Shown here: positions 49,811-62,848 of the stretch, in pieces
How the letters are laid out: every line of letters begins with the position of its first letter
Position numbering within the stretch: the stretch's first letter is position 1
NCBI GenBank assembly: GCA_032173965.1
Contig: JAVUNC010000025.1
Span: forward strand, 14,584,001-14,648,000
Length of the DNA stretch: 64,000 nt
DNA from: Sitta carolinensis
Taxonomy: Eukaryota; Chordata; Aves; Passeriformes; Sittidae
Reading direction: 5' to 3'
Position numbers and translations under genes: made by a program
The notes under the pieces: generated by a model
Told to the model about the DNA's origin: nothing
Database searches by the model: none
The model's input: only the letters and a program-made list of their open reading frames with translations

Positions 49811-52800
49811 TGTTTAGATCTAGGAAGAAACTGTTACCTGCAGAAAGAGAAAATGGGAAATGATTAGTGAAGCAGTAGTGGTTCAAACACTAAAGGCTCT
49901 TGCACAATCTTAATACATGCAGTACATGCAACACATTCATTTATGGGGTTTGGCACTTGTGAAGCTTTGGTTGGATGCACCCCAGAGTCCAGTTCCTAGG
50001 AAATAAAAATAAGACAGATTCAGAAGACTGTAGTGGAAATAACTTTGGATTAGGAAATTTGGTGATATACATTGTTAGGAAAGACAAAGACATTTTTCCT
50101 CTCTGGATAGAGAAAGAGAAAGGTGTAAAAGAGAAGAACAGCAAAAAGGGCATGGAAACAGTACTCCAGTCACTCAGCAGGTAAAAGTCTTTCTTCCCAT
50201 GCTAAGGAAAAGAGAGCAAAAATCCCCTGTGCTCACTGTGACCATGTCAAATAGAAATACTTTCAGCAAAAAAATATTAGCTTGGGGAGTAGGAAAAAAC
50301 CTCTAACTACAGTAATAATCAAGTAATAAATGAGGCTGCAAAGCAAGGCCATGGATTCTACATCACTACAGCCTTTCAGCCACGGGTAGATAAATATTGT
50401 CAGCTCTGTGTCAGGTCAGAGAGGAGAAATAGATGATGTCTCCAAGCCCTTTCTACTCAAAGACAGAAAATTTCTTAACAAGTTTGATTGATGCCTCAGA
50501 TAAACCCCTTTTGTAAATAAAATCTAAGCAACAACATTGCCTCATGAAGCATTTTGGGGTCTCAGAGTCATTAAGGGTCAATGAAACAGTGGCTGTGAAA
50601 GCTGCAGCATGGTGCTTCTACAATGTGAATTTTCAGTTTGTTTTTCCCTAGAATTTCATTGCAGCTCACAGCATCCAATGGCATTGTTTTCTTGTTAAAA
50701 AACTAATTTGGCTTTGACCGAGTTGTCTTTTGCCTTATCTTGTCTTACCTAGATTACTCATTCATATTCAACATTTAGCATTTTGGGGGTTGTAGAATGT
50801 GGTTGTATTGTTCTTATTTTGCATCTGGTACTACTCAAAGCTTTTAAAAGCATGATGCTTTCTTGTTTATTCAGAGGGTGGTTTCCTACTTTAAGTGCAC
50901 TTGCATAAAGTCCATATAAAAAAATTCTTATTCTTGTATCATAAGCTTCTTAAGTAGCAAAATCTTTCCCTTCTTTCCAAGCTTGAAAGCTTTGGTAGGT
51001 CTTTTATCACTTCATAGGTCATATGACTTTACATAAAAATTTATATTTGTACTTCTGCAGATACCTACAGAGAGGCACAGATGATCCTTACTCATAAATT
51101 TTTTGCACTTAAGTGAGATTTTGTCCCAGTGGAATAGAATCACAAACTCTACAAATGGCACCAAGACATTCTCCAGTTGCAGTTTTATTGAACTTTGTTA
51201 AAGTGAGCCCTTCCGCTAAAAAAACTAAACACTAATTGCTACACACATAACACTGTAATTTATCTGTTATATTCTTCTGGGGAATGATAGGGAAAAAGTT
51301 AATCTTCATGTATTTTGTTTATTTTTGTAAAAAAATCCCAGTTTCTGACAACTGTACCTGCAGAAAGTTAGTTCACTTCACTTTACAACAGCATCCAATG
51401 TCTGACTATAAAATGACAGAGTAAAAAAATTTAAAAAAAAAATATTTTGGAGCTTTGTTCCTTCTTCTAAATGTACTATTCTCTCTCATCAGGCTGAAAG
51501 AAATTATCTGAATGCTGACATTATCTGAGGACAGCAACAGTTTTCACCATCCTTTTCTAGGGTCCAGCCTGAATTCTGCCACAATGGTCAGTACTCCCAA
51601 ATCACCTTAAAGCACAATAATAATTGTGCAAATTTTCAGCAAAGCAAGCACACAGAATGGTCCAGACCTGATTTTCTTGCAGCCAAGCTTCTAACATGAC
51701 CAGAAATATTGCAGCCAAATCAAAATCTCTTCCAAGGGATTGCAGCCCGACGTCCTGTGGTCATGAAGCTGTGGGAGTGAGGAGTGTGTGGCATACTAAG
51801 ATGGAAAGCACGTGGATAGAAAACACATTTCATGGAAAAGATTTGTCAGGGGAGATTAAGATAACTGCTTTTGACATTAAAAAGTAGGATTTAAGTTGCA
51901 AGGCGCCACATGAATTCAGAATAAGTTTTTGCTTTATATGATACAACAGTGAGAAAATTTCCTTTCTTTACAGTCTTACAGTTGCACCAGCTTGGGAATG
52001 GCATCCAGTCTTTCTAGATAAACATTATTGAACAATATTCAGGTTTTGTTAGTTTTATTTTGTTCAATAAGGTTTTCCTGCAAAATTCTAGTGCATTTTG
52101 AAATCTTCAGCACTAAGTATGAGCAATTTTTAAATTACCACTACTTCTACAGAGAGTTTATACCAGCTGTTTTCAGCTGTTGAACAGATTGCCATAAACT
52201 CTTCTACAGTGCTCTGAATCTTGAAAGTGAGCAGAAGGTAATCATTCTCCCCTGTCCTTTCTATTCCCAGAGAAAAGGCTGGAGACAAGGGGAAATAGGA
52301 GAAAAAGAACTGCAGTAAGGAGGGGGAAAATCTGCATGTAGCTATCAAAAGAAGGGAAAACAAGAAGAGGCATTTGTCCAGTAAAAGAAAGGATTCCTCT
52401 GTAACTGATACCGTGCAAAATGACTGTAGGGGGAAAAAAAGGTACTAAGTTATTAGTTTTATTTAAAAAAAAATCAGTTTCCAACTTGAAGGAAAATCTT
52501 CAAGAAAATGCTTACATTGTACATGACAACTTAGTGACCAGGTGCCCACCATCATCAATGGGATTAAATTCATTTTAGAAATACTAGTCTTTTAAGAAGG
52601 AAGACCACTCCTGATAATGTGGATTTATTTACACACAAACCCACACTCACACTTCCCAAATAAACCCATACAGGGCTCAGAGATCCTGAGCTCAGGGCAC
52701 AGTGGGTGAGTCAGCTCACAGAGATGGTCACTGCAGATACAGCAGGCTAACTGCTCCTGTCCTCACGGGTTTGCTACTCACAAAACCCAGCAAAACTGAA

Positions 52801-52822
52801 AAGGCCAACTTGTGTCTTGTCC
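49811..52822. other. Unique AT-rich non-coding sequence
   Basis: Nothing recognisable in 3 kb. Confidence 0.6.
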
Positions 52823-53381
52823 TGTCATGATTTTAGGAGTGACACTGCCCAGTTTAGTGCCTCTCCCCCCACTTCCCCCAAGACTGCCCCAAAGCAGATA
52901 CCATTCTCTTAGACTCCTCCACTCCCCTTCCCCTTCCTGCTCTGGGGATGGAGTCAGGACTGGAGGTACAAAAAGTTGTTAAAGGTTGAGATAAGAACGA
53001 CTAATTTACTGGAAACAGCAATGAGATGAGAAAATGAACACTAACAACTACAATATTAATAACAAAACGAGTAAGTCAACAATTTACACCCACAACAAAT
53101 ACCAAACAGCTCCTTCCTATCACACCATGCTTTCTCCTGACCTGAGAAGGAGTGTCCTTCTTCCAGGATGCCAAAATCCCTTTTCCCTCCACTGACAATG
53201 GCACAAGATGGTACAGAATAACCTTACAGTCTTGGCTGTGCCCACACTGTACCACAAATTGTACAAGGAAATGAGGATTCCTGAGCTCAAAGGAGCCAGT
53301 GGGATCAGCTTCCCTGTCAGCTGGGACTAGAGGTGAGCAAAAAAAAAAATTAACTCTGTGCTGGCTGGATCTAAGACACCA
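52823..53381 (-). mobile_element. Avian endogenous retrovirus solo LTR
   Basis: Read on the plus strand the segment opens tgtcatgattttaggag, continues with a C-rich stretch and then ggttgagataagaacgac and aatttactggaaacagcaat. It ends aaaattaactctgtgctgg and ctggatctaagacacc. The order matches the reverse complement of a widespread bird LTR, where 'ggttgagataagaacagtttaat' lies near the U5 end and 'agagttaatttt' lies near the 5' end. It is bounded by TG and CA. A length near 560 bp suits a solo LTR. No internal viral sequence flanks it and I could not find a convincing target-site duplication, so the borders are approximate. Confidence 0.72.
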
Positions 53382-54473
53382 ACAAAACAAGCTGCCTCAG
53401 TAGAATAACAAGAGCAGGGCACACAGACAGGAGAAGAGAAAGAACCTTGAGCTACTGGGACAAAAAAGAGGCATAATAAAGCTTTCTATAGATTGTAAAC
53501 TCAAAGTGTAAGAAAGCATCAATAGCACTGATTGTTTGGATTTAAGACAGAACTTACAGCACGGAGTTTTCATGAGGTGTCCACCTTTCTGTTCCACTAG
53601 GAAGGGTGAATCTGCATTATTAATCCTGAAATTATAGCTCAAACGGTTTTCTTGTCACTCTCTCAACACTGTGCTTGTCACTCTCTTAAGATCTGAAGCA
53701 CTAATTTTCCACATCAAAAATTTATTAGGCGTTGTATTACTGGAAAAGATGAAAGAATAACTTGCATTAAAAGAAACAGTATTTTAATAATCTCTTAACA
53801 TTAATTAATCAAGAGTACTTTTAATCTGTCATATAAGATCTGTATATCCTTACTCTCTGAGTAATTGAGGTTTGTTGCTCATTGTTGTTGTTATTAAAGA
53901 AACAAAATAAACCCCTATAATTCTCTTATTGCAAGTAGAAAACTTTAGCACCCATACATGGGACACTCCCATCTTTCAACCCCCAAATTTCCTTCATATG
54001 TATACCTTTAATCAAATAAACCAATTGTATTCAGAATAATTGCATACCTTAGAATTACTGTGGGTCATAATCACAAATTTTCTTGTTATTTGAGGCCTTT
54101 TGACTATTGAAATAATCAAAAAATCTTGGTGTTTTTCCATGTTGACTGAGAAACCTTGATCAGGGTGGAAAAGATGGGTCAAAAAGGTAAAACTTAGGGG
54201 TGCTTTTCTTCATTTTCAGTCCATACACATAATTTCATAACTTAGCAGTCACATGCCATACATTTAAAATCAGTACAGCCCTAGTATTATTCAGAAAGGG
54301 TTTAACTTGGAAGTGTAATAGACAGTTGTCATAGGTCTCACAGCATTAGCTAGAAATACTGAACTATAAAATGTGGAACTTTACTGTATATGTTCAAAGA
54401 AAAATCCAAAAAACAATGAAAAAAAAAAAGCTAATAAAATTGCTTTTAGTTTATAACATTTCTCACAGCAGAA

Positions 54474-54518
54474 TGAAAACAAAAAACAAAAACAAAAACA
54501 AACAAAAAAAAACCCCAA
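54474..54518. repeat. A/C-only low-complexity tract
   Basis: Repeats of aaaac/caaaa ending in a C4 run. Confidence 0.85.
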
Positions 54519-54642
54519 TAAAATATATAGTCAATTACTCTTCTGAATTATCATCTGCAGAAAATGGATAGTAAGGAGCCCCCATGATAGGAAAAGTTAG
54601 CTGGATCTTTTTTAAAGGTGTTGAAAGAGAAAAAGGCTTGGA

Positions 54643-54674
54643 TTTTTTTTTTTAATTCTTTTTTTTTTTTTTTT
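54643..54674. repeat. Poly(T)-rich tract
   Basis: Two long T runs separated by aattc. Confidence 0.9.
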
Positions 54675-55911
54675 AACTGTATTGCCCAAGTTTTGCAGCC
54701 TCCCTCCATGGCACTATGAATGAATGTTGTTTAAATTAGTCCATTTAAAAGGTAGGCTGAGCCATTTTCACATTGACTTATACAAAGCCATTTTTCCTGT
54801 TTTATTAGTCACATCAGCATTCTATTGCTCTTTAAATGTCACAAGTTCAAGACCATAGCTGTACATATCCTGGAAATATTCCTGGTTTATGTAATAAAAC
54901 AGAAAGCTACAATTTCTTGGTACAGATAAGGTGATCAAGGAAAAAAAAATAGAAAAGAGAGAGACAAACAAGTTATAATAGCACAGAGTAAAATAACAAC
55001 TGGTAAGACAAGATTGCTTGCAAGTGAAGGAAGAGCAGGAGAGCTACTGAGAGCACAGATTTAGAAACACTTGTTTGCATTGTCTCTATCAAAACATGTG
55101 AATCAGCTGATAAACCCACCACTTGCTGTAACCCACAGAAAGGAAGAAAAATGGCACTGCACTCACCCCCTGACATATTCCTTAATCTTTTTGGGATCTC
55201 TGAAAAGCCACATCATACGTTGGAAGTACTCTCATTTATTAGTGGTGTTTTATTTGAAAGCAGAAACCTGCAGAATTCCCTAGCTGTATTGTAACTAGCC
55301 TAAAACACTTCCAGGTTTATCAAGGCAACATGAAAAGCCCAGACTGGTTAGAAGGAGTTATTGGAAATCAAATGAATTTTGAAGTTTGCAGGATCTGACC
55401 CACCATCCTCTGCCAAAGGCACGTTAGTGCTTCGAGCAGGTTAGTGCTTGGAAATATCACCCGAGTCACCAAGTCCAGTTACCCACAGAGGAAAGCAAAG
55501 GATAACAATTTTTTTCCAGAACTGCCATAAAAACATCTTCCCTACATGTTGCCATAGCCCACGCTGCACTACCCACCACCTCCTGGCAAATACAAGGCTC
55601 ATTATATTGTGGCTTTTAAATGTCTATTGCAATGTGCCACAGGAAGACATAACTCTGTATTTGTTGCCAAGTGCCACAGGTCCCCACAATTACAGATTAT
55701 TTGTTAGATAAATTAGCTCAGGAGGAAAGTGTGCCACATGGTACAAAGGAGGGCAAACTCTTCCTCTTCTCTGCTTTCCTTCCACTTCAGAAATCCTTGC
55801 CAAGCTCATTAAGGAAAAAACCACATACACCCACAAGGATGCACAGAACATGAGGACTTACACATCTACATAGCCACTCAGCAGGTATATTTTTAAGCTT
55901 TGTGCATATCA

Positions 55912-56230
55912 TGTTTTAACCCCAGCTGTCAGTTGAGCACCACGCAGCCACTCACTCACTGCTCCATCCTGCTGGTGGGGGAGAGAATCAGGAGAGTGAA
56001 GTGGGAAAATTTATGGACTGAGATAAAGACAGTTGAGTAGGTAATGCAAAGGCTGCGTGCATGCAAGCAAGGCAAAACAAGGCATTCATTCACCACTTTC
56101 CACGGGCAGGCTGGAATTTATCCACAAACAAGTCACTGACAGTCTGAAGATCCGGGTCTGGCTCTGGCAGCACAGGAAAACCAGCAAAGTGAAGGGCAGT
56201 GCCTCCTGCTCCCAGCAATAACAGCATTCA
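55912..56230 (-). mobile_element. Avian endogenous retrovirus LTR fragment
   Basis: The plus strand reads atgttttaaccccagctg, then tgagcaccacgcagccactc, actcactgctccatcctgct and gtgggggagagaatcagga, then gactgagataaagacagttg, and later gcattcattcaccactttcc with acgggcagg. This is the reverse complement of the U5/R side of a common bird LTR. The 5' half expected further right fades out by about 56230, so the copy is truncated or eroded. It is in the same orientation as the LTR at 52823, 2.5 kb away. The two differ in the middle section, so they are probably different subfamilies and not the two ends of one provirus. No viral genes lie between them. Confidence 0.8.
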
Positions 56231-56242
56231 CCCAGATGAAGG

Positions 56243-56292
56243 TAGGAGTTTGTAGTACTTGCTCAGTATAGGAGTTTGCAGAACTTGCTTAG
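56243..56292. repeat. Tandem duplication, 24-bp unit twice
   Basis: taggagtttgtagtacttgc at 56243 recurs as taggagtttgcagaacttgc at 56269, with a 26-bp period and about three differences. It lies at the faded edge of the LTR fragment. Confidence 0.93.
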
Positions 56293-59200
56293 AATTCCTA
56301 TCAATATCGTGTTGTCACAATAAATGATGGAGTAGCTCAAGGCTGAGGAACACGACTGCCAGTCATGTCTTCTGTTTTTGACTATCCTAATCCATTCTTG
56401 ATTTATATGTAGCACAGAGCACCCTAATGAATCCAGCACAACTCTGAACAAAGACCTGAGCTCAGCCATTTTGCATAGGTTTTCTCTCTGTAAAAGTTTC
56501 AACTCCAACTCAGCAAAATATATGATGCAAATGTCTTCTAGGAAATATATAAATATTCTCATGCCTGGTGCCCATTGAAAAGTTCATTCTCTTCTGTTGA
56601 AGCTGAGATTGCTCTTCCCTTGAAGTCTGTAAGGTCTGAAACTAGAGTACTGAAAATGTGCTCCAAGGAACTGCTAAATCCACTCATCAGATGCAGTACA
56701 GCAACTAACCTAACCATGCTTTCTCTGATTTTACCTTCTTTCCTAGACGTGTGGACCAGACAAATGTCTACCCTGAGTTGGTAGGACCATTACTGCAGTT
56801 GAATATAAATAGTAGAAACTTCCACAGTTTGGACCTTTTTCTTCATAAGGACATTCTTCATGGAGAGTCTGAAGGGGTTTAGATGCCTACAGCCCAAGAC
56901 AGAGCACGAGGCTGGGACACAGCTTTAGAAGCAGTAACCCATCACCCTTTCACAGCACAGCTGGAGCAGGCTGCTGTGAGGAGAAGGCAGCAATTTCATT
57001 GCCTATTCTTTACCCTACAAGAACCACATTTAATCTCCCAGAAGGGAAGACAGAAGAGCCTACATGTGACCCTAAAATTTTCCAGCTGGCCATGGCGCTG
57101 AATAGAAATGTCAAAGTAAAATCTACTTTTCTTGTAGCTGAGCAATAAAGACACTTATGCATCACATCCCAGAGCTGACATGTTTTTCCTGGAATGGGAT
57201 ATTTTGCTGATCTGAGTCTCTCCTCTGGAATCAGCAACATTTCTGCTAAGAAGAGACAGACCCAGCCTGAGTCTTGTGTCACCATTGGGGTAGACTGGAA
57301 GATGAGAAAAAAGGCAGGGGAAAAAATTCTCAGCTATTAAAACGCAGGCTCTAATCTGATTCTTCTGTGTTTACAAAATGAGCGAGTGAAAGCTGATGCA
57401 CCCACTAAGAAGGCAAGCACTGTCACCACTGACCTTAGTGGGTGATTTGTGCCTGCCTGTTGCAACACAGCCCTCTATACTGCTGCTGGGAAGGAGACTG
57501 TGCATCATCATCTGGCAGCTTTAGTGGCTATAGGGGAGAGCTTTATGGGGAAGGAGGGGGAATTTTCCTCCCTCCTTCCTTTCCCTGCCTTGCTCAGAAA
57601 GTAGGAGGTGCAGCCTCAGGAGCAATGGAATGTCTAGATACAGCCAGGTCCTGTGTGCAGCCCTGTCCTTGAATGGGTGTAGTGTCAGCTGTGATCATGG
57701 GCTAATTAGGCCAAACACATTGAGACAGTCTGCAAAACAGGGATTTTTCCTTTACTGACACAACGTGAGGAGACTGCTCGTTCTTTGGTAACACTGGCCA
57801 GCAGCTTGGAGCTGCAAACTCTGGCTGAGGCTGAGTCAGAACGGTGTCTCCTCATTTGCACATTGCAAAGATCTAGGAAGATAATTAATTAAGACCTCCC
57901 TGACTCCTGCTACCCCCCAAAGAGAAAATCCTAATCGAGAGTTCATCCAACACCCAGTGAGCACCATGCAGGCAAAGCTGCAAAGAGTTTAAAATCAATG
58001 ATCCTCCCCTGACATGATGACTTTGGGGGAAGGGTCTAACATCCAAATCATGAGCTACACAAACCCTTCCTGCAACAGCCAGAACCTTGATTGTTTGCCA
58101 TGGCTGAAGGCACAAAAAGAACAAAGCTTACATCTACTGAGCCATGAGCGTAGAGCAATGAAGGAATGTGTCAATAGGATGATATATGTTTGCTGTTGCT
58201 GCAGTTACAATTCCCCATAATATTGCCATATATTGCCTCTTTGCCAGGACCACTTGGTAGGTTTCTCAAAGCTCAGACTATGTCTAATATCAGAAGCCTT
58301 GGGCATATGTGAAAATGCCTTTAAAGGCTTTTATACAAGAATATAAAAGATGGTAAAAAGCAAGTTTAGCTTTGAAAACTGTTTTCTGACTTTGTAGGAA
58401 AATATTTTCTCACAGGCTTTGCTAATACTGCTGAGTAAGAGTCATGCCATGTGTATCTGTGAAGCAGATACAGGCACAAAATAATGTATAGAAATATTTT
58501 TTATAGAAATTGTAAATTTTCATTGCTGGCATGCAAAAAGTAAAGGTAATAAAGAAAGGTAGAGAAGAACTTGACATAAAATATATTTTTTTTAGTATTT
58601 GGTATCTCCAATTAAAAGGATTGCAACATCAGAGAGATGTATAAAACTAACAGCAAGAGAAAATTGTCTTCATTTTCCTAACACCAGACTGCTTGAAATA
58701 TAGAGGTTAGTTATAACTGACTCTTAATATGGCAATATAAACCCCAAACATTTTTAAAATCTATGTTTCATAAAGTCAGAACAAATCAAAATGAGCTCTT
58801 GCTGTCTTCCATCAGCTTTTCCCAACCCAATACTTCTCTATCCTCCCTTCTTTCATTTATATGCTTCTTATTTTTCCCATAAGAAATCTAAATTGATAGA
58901 TTAAAATAGCCCATCTATTTGATTCCTTTAAAAGTAATTGAAGTTTCAAGGAGTCAAGCTCAGGATATAAACACATCTCAAACTCATTACCACTCTTTTT
59001 TTTGAATATTAAACCCATATATTTAAAGTCCTTCACATGACTAAGCTGTGAATCCAAAATCTTGTTATGCATGGCCCGACACATCAAGTAGCAGAAGGAA
59101 ATTGAGTGCTAGTTCCTGTAATAAGACTTCCAGAAGTCTCACTGTACAACACAGTTGTTACTCTTAAAATTCTTTAAAATGCATTGCAGTGATGAAGACA

Positions 59201-61085
59201 GAAGCTACTGGTCCTTGTTATACCTTATATCTCACTCAATTCATATAAAAATACACTTTCACAAATACTGGTGTGAAGTTCATTCAGAGGAATATTTTCA
59301 CTTGTAGTCACACAAGCATGTCTCTCTTTCCACTCTTCTATTTTAAGCCTTGATCTCATCAGAAACTTCAGGGCAAAGAGAGGTATGACCAGCCTCAGCT
59401 ACAAATATACCCCAGAATTTTAATATCCATAGATTCCTCTCCAGAACCTAGCTAACAAGAAGCACATGTAAATTCACTAACTTCAGTGGAAGGTTACTTT
59501 TAGGTGAGACCAGCCCCTCCAAGTACCAGGGCAGAATTATAAGCTAGTTGAAAAGCAGTTACCAAGGTGTTTCTTCTCATGTGATATCAAATTGGATAAT
59601 GGTACTAAACCTGCATTGAGAACTACATTACACCTCATGTAAAAGCTGCAGTAATTTATTATTTCACAGAAAAAAAAAGTAAAATGCTCCTAAAACAGCT
59701 CTGCAAGGTAAGTTCAGGTCAATAAGGTTTTGAATAAAGGATGATACCTAGGATTAAATAACGTCCAGCAACTAAAAGAGGTGCAGATTTTCCAGACACA
59801 TGGAAGACTAGAATACAGAGCTATTGCACTGCTATAAATAAAACATTAAAACAGAGCCTTCAAAGGCAGTCCTCTCCACAAACAATTGTCTCACTGGGAA
59901 AGATGAGATTAAAAATGCAAACAAAAAAACGTTAACTCCTCTGACGCAAACCCGTGTAATCTGAATAACACAGTTGTCCAAGAGCCTACCTAAATTAGAG
60001 CCAAATCACAGGCTGGGGAGCCACTCAGAAAAAAATAGATGATTGTATTTTGAACTACAGGCATCCTACTTGCTGCCAGTTTGACACACCAGCTTTTAAT
60101 TTGTATTGATTGCAGCATTGTTCCCGATGCATGAGTGATGGAGAACGTCTTATTCTGTAAGCTACAAACTCGACGTGAAATATTTTATCCTGATTTCTCC
60201 AAGATAAAAGTCAGCACTTTCTGCTAGGCCAGTCTTTTACACTGAAAATTCTGCTACCATGAGCTCTTGGAAAAACAAACAGGACAAGAAAAAAAATCAG
60301 AACACAATGACAACAACTAACAAAATCCCTCAAATGTGGCCAGAGCTACAGTTTCACAAACTACAGTCACTAAGACTTTTTGTAGGTTGTGCCTTAACTT
60401 AAATGTGACCTCAAATTCTGATTACCTGAAGGTAAGATTAATACCATATCACACTAACACACACTCAAGTTCTATATTAAATCCTCTTACTTTGATTAGA
60501 TTGTAATTCTGCAGAAAGTCCTTAAACAGGAAAAAGGAAAAATAAAAATCTGCATGAAAAGTGTTAAAAAGTAAATGTTCCGAGGGCAGAATAAAAGTCT
60601 GCTCTAAAAACAAGCAAATAACAACTTTAACATAAATAGCATCACCCAAGTAGCCCTACACTTAGAGAACATTTCAACTTTTCAGGAAAGATGATTCATA
60701 TTGTGAAATTTTGCCTGTTGCTCAAAAAAGATGATGCCACACAAAGATGGTGCCTGAGAGAATAATTTGCAAAGATGTCAGGCACTAGTCATTTGGATAA
60801 CCAGCTGGTAAGCTGACCCTCATTAGTGTCCCTCTCTTCACTGCTCCAAAGTCTGATAAACTGCTCTGCATGTGTCAGAAATTTTATGAAGCCTTTGGGT
60901 CCTCAGGGATAATGCTTTGCCCAACCACAGCTGATTTAAGACTCATTTATAGACACATATTTTAATGCAATTACCCCCACCAGAAGAGAAAGCACAACTT
61001 TTTGAGATAGTTAATGAGATTAAAGAGTGGTAAAGCTGAAAGAAGGTTACTTTTCCTGACCTTTCCTGCGTGTCTAAGTGTCAAT
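56293..61085. other. Unique AT-rich non-coding sequence
   Basis: About 4.8 kb with no recognised element. A G+C-richer stretch at about 57440-57680 has no sustained frame with a domain. A few CpG-containing words cluster at 59930-60180; this is weak and could be chance. Confidence 0.55.
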
Positions 61086-61210
61086 GGATTCACAAATCAG
61101 GGCAGGTTGGATATAAACACTTAATTCTAGATTCTTTTCCAATCACAAAGGGAAACATTTTCTCAGACTTACTGAAGAATTTATTAATGGTACAAAGAGC
61201 AGGGAAAAGG
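61086..61210 (+). repeat. Direct duplication, copy A (125 bp)
   Basis: This segment recurs almost unchanged at 62723-62848 in the same orientation. I count two substitutions and one single-base length difference. It starts ggattcacaaatcagggc and ends gtacaaagagcaggg. It encodes no recognisable product. It may be a piece of an unrecognised dispersed element or a recent local duplication. Confidence 0.96.
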
Positions 61211-61257
61211 AAGAAAAGGAAGAAGAAAGGAAAAAAAAAAAAGGATGGGAAAAGGAA
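61199..61257. repeat. Polypurine A/G tract
   Basis: About 59 bases, all purine except one T near 61246, made of gga/aag groups and an A run. Such tracts can form triplex structures, but no perfect mirror symmetry was established by eye. Confidence 0.88.
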
Positions 61258-61526
61258 ATCATGTAGTAGATTAGTAACACAAATAGCTAAGTGGTAAGAA
61301 GAGATCTGGTTGGTTAAACCACAGGTTTATAGCTGTAAAAGGTGCAGGGAAGGGGGAATGATAGAGGGGAAAAAATAAGTGTGTACAAAAAGTAAGAAGG
61401 ATGGTACTTTAAAAAGAAAACCGAGTTGGAAATATAGAATAGTGAATTTCCATGAGGACATTCTGGGTGCAAATCTGGCTTCCCTGAGGTTGTATATCAG
61501 AAGAGCTAAGGATAACTGAGCTGGTA

Positions 61527-61572
61527 ATTTTGTGCATAATGCTGAACTAAGGTTCAGCATTATGTACAAAAT
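61527..61572. repeat. Near-perfect inverted repeat / hairpin, 21-bp arms
   Basis: Left arm 61527-61547 and right arm 61552-61572 are reverse complements except for one position (G at 61534 against A at 61565 on the opposing arm, a G/T-type wobble if transcribed). The loop is four bases (taag). Pairing does not extend beyond the arms on either side. It is too short for an ordinary microRNA precursor and has no terminator-like T run. Confidence 0.93.
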
Positions 61573-62177
61573 GACATTAATTTTAACAATCTTATACCTG
61601 AAACTGAGCAACAGCTATTGGTCCTTCTCTGTAATGGGTACCTGTCCAGAAACAGCTCTCACAAAGGTTACCTTGTAGTCCCACCCTCCTCATCCAGCTT
61701 TTTGACCTCCAGAAACCCCTTAATCCAAAGATTGCCCATCTGGCAGTCTGAATAAGGACTGCTGGTACTTTTCTACAGCAAAAGGTACTGTTCAAGGTTT
61801 GGGAGATCCTTTGATAGGGGAAGGAAGGAAATATATAAAATGATCATTTAGAAAATTAGAATTCTGGCACAGAGTCTGAGTAAATACTGCGGCCTTCAAT
61901 AGTGTATATTGCTGTAAAGAAAAGGAAATAAAAATGTAAGGGTGTATATTGAATTGGTGGTTTCGTTATTTAATTTCACTAATTACATTGCCTCATTCTT
62001 AGTATGTTTTGTGCACAGTTATAATTGTCAAGTGAAATTAATTGACAGATTTCTTTCACCTCCAGGGTTTACTCCACATCCTTGCTGACACAATTATTTT
62101 CATGGTGTGCTGCTTTACTTACCTTGCTATTGTTATACACGTTCCTTGCAAGCCACAGTCAGCAGCATTCTCTAGAT

Positions 62178-62201
<24 letters not shown>
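62178..62201. repeat. (TA)12 microsatellite
   Basis: Twenty-four uninterrupted bases of alternating T and A; likely variable in length between individuals. Confidence 0.95.
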
Positions 62202-62208
<7 letters not shown>

Positions 62209-62579
62209 GAAAAAAGTATAAAAAAAAAATCCTAAACTTCCTAGAATTGTTTACAAAATGTCCACATTCAGCTTAATGCTCATAAGGTTTCTTGCAGCAG
62301 TAAAATATTTCCGAGGGTTGGCAGGGGTGATTTTTAATACAGAGCCAGTAGTTAGCAAGAGTTCAATAAAACAGTCAAGCTTTCCATTTCCAAGGCAGAA
62401 TAATAAAAGATGCCAGCACCAAATAAGTAGAAATAGAGAGCAGATCAAGGGCTAGATTTCTCACAGGGTACCATAAGTTTGGATGTGTCAGCTCACCTTG
62501 GCTGAAAATATAGTCTAGATTTTTTGTTTATTTCAAGACATTTCTACTTTGAATCTGGTGACCAAAATAAGAATATATT

Positions 62580-62624
62580 TGGGGGGTTTTGGTTTTTTTA
62601 AATGCTTGGTTTAGTTTTGGGGTT
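62580..62624. repeat. T/G low-complexity island
   Basis: It opens with a G6 to G7 run, followed by T/G sequence with some A. Confidence 0.75.
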
Positions 62625-62722
62625 AAAATTACAGTAATTTAAATTATCTAAGGGAAATTGTCTTTAGTCACTAAAGAGATAGGCAGTGAGCATTCTTGTC
62701 CAGAAAATCAAGTCTAAATTAC

Positions 62723-62848
62723 GGATTCACAAACCAGGGCAGGTTGGATATAAACACTTAATTCTAGATTCTTTTCCAATCACAAAGGGAAACATTTTCT
62801 CAGACTTACTGAGGAATTTATTAATGGTACAAAGAGCAGGGGAAAAGG
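62723..62848 (+). repeat. Direct duplication, copy B (126 bp)
   Basis: Partner of 61086-61210. It differs by C for T near its start (acaaaccag), G for A in actgaggaat, and one extra G in the terminal G run. It ends about 90 bases before the CR1 insertion at 62938. Confidence 0.96.

Larger units (their letters stand above)
53382..55911. other. Unique AT-rich non-coding sequence
   Basis: No gene. It contains A/C and T low-complexity tracts (54474-54518 and 54643-54674). It also has two small imperfect tandem duplications, one of a 'cttgtcactctc' word at 53652-53685 and one of 'gttagtgctt' at about 55424-55450. Confidence 0.6.
61258..62722. other. Unassigned sequence between the two duplication copies
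   Basis: No known element recognised. It holds the hairpin at 61527-61572, a TA microsatellite and a short T/G island. It could be the body of an unrecognised element flanked by the direct repeats, or simply unique DNA. Confidence 0.45.

Noticed and set aside
52823..56230. A full provirus between the two LTR remnants
   Set aside because: No gag, pol or env-like sequence was seen between them, and the two LTRs do not look like the same subfamily.
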